In this document: positions 5,793 through 10,379 of the stretch, one piece after another | How positions within the stretch are numbered: position 1 is the stretch's first letter | Layout: every line of letters starts with the position of its first letter | Assembly: GCA_944364705.1 (NCBI GenBank) | Contig: CALVWH010000004.1 | Span: 1-10,379, forward strand | Length of the DNA stretch: 10,379 nt | Direction of reading: 5' to 3' | Origin: an uncultured Bacilli bacterium | Lineage (GTDB): Bacteria > Bacillota_I > Bacilli_A > RF39 > UBA660 | Notes under the pieces: model-generated | Databases searched by the model: none | Told to the model about the DNA's origin: nothing | What the model saw: the letters and a program-made list of their open reading frames with translations, nothing else | Program-made: the position numbers and the translations under genes

Positions 5793-6203
5793 TTAACTTG
5801 ATAGATTACAATCACCTTCGACATATTTTTTTATGATTTGTTCTCTTTCACTTTCTGTTTTTATCGCACACCAAGAATCATTATGAATCGCATAGGAAAT
5901 GGTTCCTTCTTGATTAACAATAATTTTTCCTGCTTCTTCGCTTCCACCTTCTAATTTTAGAACTTCTTTTGTTTTTAAATTAATAACATCTCCACGTTCT
6001 ACTTGATAAGTGATCTTTGTAAAATCTTTTTTTGCACTATCTAGTTCTACTGCCCGAACAATTCCATCCACACTATCAGCAAAAGCATTTTTCTTTCCGT
6101 CGTTTAAGTAATGTAATACAATTGGAACAGAAATCATCGCAAGGACTCCAATAATCACTAATATTGCAACCAATTCCACTAATGTAAATCCGTTTTTTTT
6201 CAT
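5793..6203 (-). CDS. Type IV pilin-like (pseudopilin) protein, 136 aa
   Basis: A class III prepilin signal is seen at the N-terminus: MKKNG then FTLVE, with cleavage expected after Gly 5 by a prepilin peptidase, Glu at mature position 5 and a hydrophobic helix to about residue 31. The soluble part (about 32-136) is short. It carries only two cysteines, Cys 112 and Cys 132, which could close a C-terminal loop like the D-region of pilins. It would sit in the membrane and join a pilus or a ComG-like pseudopilus. It could also act alone, as many orphan pilin-like proteins in Firmicutes are uncharacterised. No other pilus, competence or secretion gene is in the window. AGGTAGGGG at 6217-6209 supports the start. 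It has its own promoter and terminator, so it is a separate unit set between ffh and the Cse60-like gene. Confidence 0.87.
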   Translation of the reverse strand: MKKNGFTLVELVAILVIIGVLAMISVPIVLHYLNDGKKNAFADSVDGIVRAVELDSAKKDFTKITYQVERGDVINLKTKEVLKLEGGSEEAGKIIVNQEGTISYAIHNDSWCAIKTESEREQIIKKYVEGDCNLSS

Positions 6204-6229
6204 AAATACCCCTACCTTTATCTTTATTT

Positions 6230-6258
6230 ATTGTATCTTTTTTTATAAAATACGTCAA
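6230..6258 (-). promoter_or_regulatory. Promoter of the pilin-like gene
   Basis: Minus strand: -35 TTGACG (6258-6253), 17-nt spacer, -10 TACAAT (6235-6230), each one base from consensus. It lies in the 68-bp gap after ffh. The leader would be about 20 nt. Confidence 0.75.
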
Positions 6259-6271
6259 GATATGACTCTTT

Positions 6272-7579
6272 TTAAAAAGGCATTTTAAAATTTCCATTTT
6301 GCATTTTTTTCATCATTAATTTCATTTGTTCAAATTGTTTTAATAGGCGGTTTACTTCTTCAACACTACGTCCAGATCCTTTGGCAATGCGAATTTTTCT
6401 AGAGGCTTTTAAAACTTCTGGATGTCTTCTTTCATAAGGGGTCATAGATAAAATAATGGCTTCAATATGAGCAATTTCTTTGGGATCAATTTTGACGTTT
6501 TGGAGTCCCATTTTTCTTGCTCCTGGAATCATTTTGATTAAATTTTCTAAAGGTCCTAGTTTTTTGATTTGTTTAAATTGTTTTAAAAAATCTTCTAAAT
6601 CAAATTTTCCTTTTTGCATTTTCTTAGCTAAATTTTCTGCTTCTTTTTCATCCATAACCGATTCGGCTTTTTCGATCATAGAAAGAAGGTCACCCATTCC
6701 TAAAATACGATTTGCCATTCGGTCTGGGTAAAAAGGTTCTAATCCATCTAATTTCTCACTAGTTCCAATAAATTTAATTGGCACATTGGTTAAATGCCGA
6801 ATGGAAAGAGCAGCTCCTCCTTTGGTATCTCCATCTAATTTGGTTAAAATGGCTCCTGTTAAGGATAACCGTTCATGAAAGCCGGTAATCACGGAAATCG
6901 CATCTTGTCCGGTCATACTATCGATAACTAAAATGGTTTCCATCGGATGAACTTCCTTGGTTATGTTTTCTAATTCTTCCATTAATTGTTCGTCGATATG
7001 AAGACGACCTGCCGTATCAATTAATACATAATCGTAATGATTTTCTTTCGCATACGTGATTGCATGTTTCGCAATGTCTACCGGATTTTGTTTTCCTTCG
7101 GAATAAACTTCAATGTTTAATTCTTTTCCTAATTGTTTTAACTGATCAATTGCTGCTGGACGATAGACATCACAAGCAACTAATAATGGTTTTTTCTTAT
7201 ATTTCTTTCGTAAAAGATTAGCTAATTTCGCATTCGTTGTTGTTTTACCAGAACCCTGAAGACCAACAAGCATTAAGATGGCTGGATTTCCTTCTAAATT
7301 TAGTGGTTTTGCATCACCACCTAAAAGTTCTACAAGTTCGTCTTTTACAATTTTTACAAAAACTTCTCCTGGTTTTAGACTTTTCGCAACTTCTTCTCCT
7401 AATGCTTTTTCTTTTACTTTGGCAATAAATTCTTTTACTACTTTATAATTTACATCGGCTTCTAACAATGCTAAACGAATTTCTCTAGTAACTTCACTAA
7501 TGTTTTCTTCCGTCAATTTTCCATAACCTTTGATTTTATCCATCGCATTTTGAAGACGTTCTCCTAAACTTTCAAACAT
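6272..7579 (-). CDS. ffh: Signal recognition particle GTPase Ffh (SRP54)
   Basis: With 4.5S/6S RNA it binds signal sequences on nascent chains and delivers ribosomes to FtsY at the membrane. The 435 aa are typical in length. N domain about 1-95. G domain with P-loop GLQGSGKTTT (106-115), DVYRPAA (137-143), DTAGR (188-192) and TKLDGD (246-251). M domain from about 300, with the RNA-binding RIAKGSGRS (397-405) and a Met-rich C-terminal tail (QMKLMMKKMQNGNFKM). All GTPase motifs are intact. Start: AAAGGAG at 7593-7587, 7 nt before the ATG. It begins 16 nt after parE ends with no terminator, so the two are cotranscribed. In many Firmicutes ylxM precedes ffh and rpsP follows it. Neither is here. 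The SRP RNA gene is not in the window. Confidence 0.97.
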   Translation of the reverse strand: MFESLGERLQNAMDKIKGYGKLTEENISEVTREIRLALLEADVNYKVVKEFIAKVKEKALGEEVAKSLKPGEVFVKIVKDELVELLGGDAKPLNLEGNPAILMLVGLQGSGKTTTNAKLANLLRKKYKKKPLLVACDVYRPAAIDQLKQLGKELNIEVYSEGKQNPVDIAKHAITYAKENHYDYVLIDTAGRLHIDEQLMEELENITKEVHPMETILVIDSMTGQDAISVITGFHERLSLTGAILTKLDGDTKGGAALSIRHLTNVPIKFIGTSEKLDGLEPFYPDRMANRILGMGDLLSMIEKAESVMDEKEAENLAKKMQKGKFDLEDFLKQFKQIKKLGPLENLIKMIPGARKMGLQNVKIDPKEIAHIEAIILSMTPYERRHPEVLKASRKIRIAKGSGRSVEEVNRLLKQFEQMKLMMKKMQNGNFKMPF

Positions 7580-7595
7580 GGAAGTGCTCCTTTCT

Positions 7596-9497
7596 TTAAA
7601 TTACGTAAGAATCTTCTAAAGAAAATTCTACATTTTCTTCGATCCAAGCTTTTCTTGGTTCTACTTTATCTCCCATAAGAATGCTGACACGTTTTTCTGC
7701 TAAAGCAGCATCTTGAATGGTTACACGTATTAAACTTCTTTTTTCTGGATCCATGGTTGTATCCCATAATTGTTCGGCATCCATTTCTCCAAGTCCTTTA
7801 TATCTTTGAACTTTTAATTTATTTTTACATTTTGCTGTTATTTCGTTTTTTTCTTCATCGGTATAAGCATAATATTCTTCTTTTCCATTATAAAGTTTAT
7901 ATAATGGAGGCATCGCAATATAAAGATGACCTTCTTCAATTAATGGTTTCATATATCGATAAAAGAATGTCAGAAGTAAAATTTGAATATGTGCTCCATC
8001 GACATCGGCATCGGTCATAATAATGATTTTATCATAGTTGGATTCTTTTACATCAAAGTCGCTACCAACTCCAGCCCCTACCGTATAAATAATGGTATTG
8101 ATTTCTTCATTTTTTAAGAGTTCTTCCAACTTTGTTTTTTCGCTATTGATAACTTTTCCACGAAGTGGCAAAATAGCTTGATATCTTCGATCTCTACCAG
8201 TTTTCGCAGATCCTCCCGCAGAATCTCCTTCGACTAAAAATAGTTCGTTTTTGGAAGGATCTTTTCCAGAAGCTGGCGTTAATTTTCCACTAATTAATCG
8301 TTCTTTTTTGGTTCGATCTTTTCCCATTCTAGCAGCGTCTCTTGCTTTTCTTGCTGCTTCTCTTACCATTTTACTTTTGACCATTTTCTCCATTAAATCG
8401 GTTGCGATTTTTTTATTTTCTTCTAAGAAAAAAACAAGTTTTTCGGAAACAATATTTTCTACGATCGTACGAGCAATTGGTGTCCCTAATTTTCCTTTCG
8501 TTTGTCCTTCAAATTGAAGTTTATCTTCTGGTATTTGTAAACTAACAATTGCGGTTAGTCCTTCTCTCGTATCGGGACCTTCTAAGTTTTTATCTTTGGC
8601 TTTTAAAAATCCGTTGTTTCTCGCATAATCGTTAAAAACACGAGTTAAAGCGGTTTTAAATCCTACTTCATGAGTTCCTCCATCGTTTGTTTTTACATTG
8701 TTTACAAAGGAAATTAAATTATCGGAATAAGTATCGGTATATTGAAAAGCAACGTCAACAACAATTCCATCTTTTACTCCTTCGAATTGAACAACCGGAT
8801 GTAAAATTGTTTTTCCTTCGTTTAAATATTCGATAAAGGCTTTAATTCCGTTTTCGTAATAATAAACTTCTTTTCTTCCATCTTTTTCATTTTCAATTTC
8901 TACGGTTAATCCTTTAATTAAAAAAGCACATTCCTGCATTCTTTCACAAATCGTTGTAAAAGAAAACGTTGTGGTTTGAAAAATTTCATCGTCTGGAAGG
9001 AAACGAACTTTGGTTCCAGTTTTGCTTGTTTTTTCTAATTTGGTTAATGGTTTATCTAACGTTCCGCCATCTTTAAAACGAATGCTGTAATGATATCCTT
9101 CGGTCCGTATGTCAACTTCCATCCATTTACTTAAGGCGTTGACAACGGAAGCTCCAACTCCGTGAAGTCCTCCGGAAACTTTGTATCCACCTTCTTCAAA
9201 TTTTCCACCGGCATGCAAAACGGTGTAAACAACTTCTGGAGTGGTTACTCCACTTTCATGCATTCCAACGGGAACTCCTCTTCCTTCATCTTCTACGGAT
9301 ACACTACCATCGGTATGTAAGATGATTTTTATTTTTTTTCCGTATCCATTAATGACTTCATCTACGGCATTGTCGACGATTTCCCATACCAAATGATGAA
9401 GACCTCTTTTATCGGTTGATCCAATATACATTCCTGGTCTTTTGCGAACGGCTTCTAATCCTTCTAAGATTTTAATTGACTTTGCATTATATGTCAT
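7596..9497 (-). CDS. parE: DNA topoisomerase IV subunit B (ParE)
   Basis: ATPase subunit of topoisomerase IV, which decatenates daughter chromosomes with ParC. 633 aa. GHKL ATPase: EIVDNAVDE (39-47), DEGRG (70-74), GGLHGVGASVV (109-119) and the QTK loop lysine (332-334). TOPRIM: EGDSAGGSA (423-431) and DADVDG (496-501). C-terminal QRYKGLGEM (564-572). ParE is chosen over GyrB because of ParE-like stretches such as IPEDKLQFEGQTKGKLGT and SGKLTPASGKDPSKNELFLVEGD (recalled comparison with Bacillus ParE and GyrB, not run). Start: an in-frame ATG at 9509 exists, but GGTGA at 9507-9503 points to the ATG at 9497 (MTYNAKSIKILEGLEAVRKRPG). If the message is leaderless, 9509 could be used, adding MVIN. 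parC is not adjacent. ffh follows directly. Confidence 0.9.
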   Translation of the reverse strand: MTYNAKSIKILEGLEAVRKRPGMYIGSTDKRGLHHLVWEIVDNAVDEVINGYGKKIKIILHTDGSVSVEDEGRGVPVGMHESGVTTPEVVYTVLHAGGKFEEGGYKVSGGLHGVGASVVNALSKWMEVDIRTEGYHYSIRFKDGGTLDKPLTKLEKTSKTGTKVRFLPDDEIFQTTTFSFTTICERMQECAFLIKGLTVEIENEKDGRKEVYYYENGIKAFIEYLNEGKTILHPVVQFEGVKDGIVVDVAFQYTDTYSDNLISFVNNVKTNDGGTHEVGFKTALTRVFNDYARNNGFLKAKDKNLEGPDTREGLTAIVSLQIPEDKLQFEGQTKGKLGTPIARTIVENIVSEKLVFFLEENKKIATDLMEKMVKSKMVREAARKARDAARMGKDRTKKERLISGKLTPASGKDPSKNELFLVEGDSAGGSAKTGRDRRYQAILPLRGKVINSEKTKLEELLKNEEINTIIYTVGAGVGSDFDVKESNYDKIIIMTDADVDGAHIQILLLTFFYRYMKPLIEEGHLYIAMPPLYKLYNGKEEYYAYTDEEKNEITAKCKNKLKVQRYKGLGEMDAEQLWDTTMDPEKRSLIRVTIQDAALAEKRVSILMGDKVEPRKAWIEENVEFSLEDSYVI

Positions 9498-9514
9498 GTT
9501 AATCACCATGTATT

Positions 9515-9543
9515 ATTTTATCAAAAAAAAAAGAAAAGTACAA
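9515..9543 (-). promoter_or_regulatory. Promoter of parE-ffh
   Basis: Minus strand: -35 TTGTAC (9543-9538), 17-nt spacer, -10 TAAAAT (9520-9515). The -35 lies in the loop and 3' arm of the gltX terminator. The start would fall near 9509-9507, at ATGGTGA, so the leader is about 10 nt or absent. Confidence 0.55.
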
Positions 9544-9551
9544 ACTTTTCT
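9523..9551 (-). terminator. Intrinsic terminator of gltX
   Basis: Minus strand AGAAAAGT (9551-9544), loop TTGT, ACTTTTCT (9539-9532): an 8-bp perfect stem followed by nine T (9531-9523). The stem starts on the second base of the gltX TAG stop codon (9552-9550). Confidence 0.72.
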
Positions 9552-10379
9552 AGATGAAAGATATTCTTTTTTGAATTCGATCTTTTCCTAATAGTCTTAA
9601 TATTTCATATAGATCTGGTGTCATATTGCTTGTAGTTACACTGACACGAATAACGGTAGAAATGTCTGCTACGTTTCCTTTGTATGCTTCGGGATTTTTT
9701 TTGTATTCTTTCATGTCGGAAGCGTATCCAAGTTCTTCAGTTAATTCTTTTACTTTGGAAAACCAAGTATCTTTATCGTCTGTTTCTTGATAGTATTTTT
9801 CAAAATATAAGGTTATGATCTTTTTTATTTCTTGTTTATCGGTTATTTTCTGATAAAGATATTGTTTTTCTTTGGCAAAGAAAAGTTCATCATACATATA
9901 CCAAATTTGTTTTTTAATATCTTCATAGGCAGCATAATCTTTTCTTGGTTTTTTTTGCTCTCTTTCGATGTTTAAAACTTGAATGGTATACTCTTTATAT
10001 TTGGTAATTAAATCATAAAATTCTTGATCGAATTCTTTGGTATATTGTAATAGTTTTTCATATAAATCGGTTGCTTTCATTTTACTGATATAATTTTTTG
10101 ATATGTTTAATAGTTTTTCTAAGTCAAATAAAGATCCACTTAAACTCATTTTTTTAAAATCAAAAGGAAAATCACGATAGGTTTTTTCTGGATTTGCATC
10201 TAAATATCCTTCAAAATTTGAGTTTGCTAAAGTCATTAAATAAGTTTTTACGGCTTCGACTGGAATTCCTTTTTTATGATAGTAACTAACGGCTGCTTCT
10301 GGATCTTTTCGTTTGGATAATTTTCTTCGGCTTCCATCTTCATCGATTTTCATAACCAATCCCAAATGCGCATATTTTG
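9550..10379 (-). CDS. gltX: Glutamate--tRNA ligase (partial, N-terminus off the right edge)
   Basis: Class I aminoacyl-tRNA synthetase that charges tRNA with glutamate. It may be the non-discriminating type that also charges tRNA-Gln, which cannot be told here. About 276 codons are visible. The frame is open to the edge (KYAHLGLVMKIDEDG), so the gene continues right and the TTG at 10365 is not a real start. The KMSKS-equivalent motif is KLSKRKDPE (residues 19-27 of the visible part), the usual GluRS form. It is followed by AAVSYYHKKGIPVEAVKTYLMTLANSNFEGYL, typical of the GluRS group of about 550 aa seen in Firmicutes. The rest is the helical C-terminal anticodon-binding region. The HIGH motif and most of the Rossmann fold are outside the window. 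It ends in TAG within its terminator. Confidence 0.9.
   Translation of the reverse strand, partial: KYAHLGLVMKIDEDGSRRKLSKRKDPEAAVSYYHKKGIPVEAVKTYLMTLANSNFEGYLDANPEKTYRDFPFDFKKMSLSGSLFDLEKLLNISKNYISKMKATDLYEKLLQYTKEFDQEFYDLITKYKEYTIQVLNIEREQKKPRKDYAAYEDIKKQIWYMYDELFFAKEKQYLYQKITDKQEIKKIITLYFEKYYQETDDKDTWFSKVKELTEELGYASDMKEYKKNPEAYKGNVADISTVIRVSVTTSNMTPDLYEILRLLGKDRIQKRISFI

Noticed and set aside
6259..6290. CTTTTTAAAAAG palindrome at the end of ffh as a terminator
   Set aside because: It is a perfect palindrome with no loop and no T-run after it, so ffh transcripts probably read into the pilin gene.
6076..6297. A minus-strand 73-codon frame spanning the ffh-pilin gap
   Set aside because: It runs across the pilin promoter and is out of frame with the clear pilin coding sequence, and its product is nonsensical.
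1..10379. CRISPR array, insertion sequence, integrase, toxin-antitoxin pair, tRNA or rRNA
   Set aside because: Searched by eye on both strands. There are no spaced direct repeats, no transposase or recombinase frames and no tRNA-like cloverleaf, and gene-free gaps are too short.

Overview
This window is a stretch of AT-rich, low-GC Gram-positive (Bacillota, probably Bacilli) chromosome in which every supported gene lies on the minus strand. Transcription therefore runs from the right edge to the left edge, and the T-rich plus strand is the template. The proteins most resemble Firmicutes families (ParE, Ffh, ClpC, AmpS/PepS-type M29 aminopeptidase, a Cse60-like peptide, a NatA/YhaQ-like ABC ATPase). 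TGA is used as a stop (end of the gene at 551) and never as an internal sense codon, and the Trp codons I checked are TGG. The standard bacterial code therefore applies, not the Mycoplasma code. An uncultured gut-type Bacilli lineage with a compact genome would fit, but that placement is inference.

Reading in the direction of transcription: (a) the C-terminal part of glutamyl-tRNA synthetase ends at 9550, in an intrinsic terminator whose stem begins inside the stop codon. (b) parE (topoisomerase IV subunit B) and ffh (SRP GTPase) form a tight pair with its own promoter at 9515-9543. (c) A small type IV pilin-like protein follows, with a near-consensus promoter and a strong terminator. (d) A 55-residue Cse60-like protein sits immediately upstream of clpC. 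(e) A 257-residue helical protein of unknown function has an excellent promoter. It is separated from an M29 aminopeptidase by a terminator-like hairpin, and the aminopeptidase ends in a second terminator. (f) A 142-residue unknown protein has its own promoter and is followed after 4 nt by an ABC transporter ATPase that runs off the left edge.

The content is mainly housekeeping: translation, DNA topology, protein targeting, protein quality control and peptide turnover. Three unknown or small proteins and one orphan pilin are interspersed. I do not see a defence island, integrase, transposase, CRISPR array, rRNA or tRNA, and no gene-free gap exceeds about 160 bases. I found no convincing new multi-gene system.

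The more unusual signals are regulatory. Several promoters place the transcription start almost on the Shine-Dalgarno sequence, giving leaders of about 10-14 nt or possibly leaderless AUG starts. Three genes have terminator stems that contain the stop codon, and one of these terminators also supplies the -35 box of the next promoter. A perfect plus-strand terminator-like hairpin with a T-run lies inside a minus-strand coding sequence. ClpC lacks adjacent ctsR/mcsA/mcsB and appears to have lost one of its two phosphoarginine-binding glutamates.
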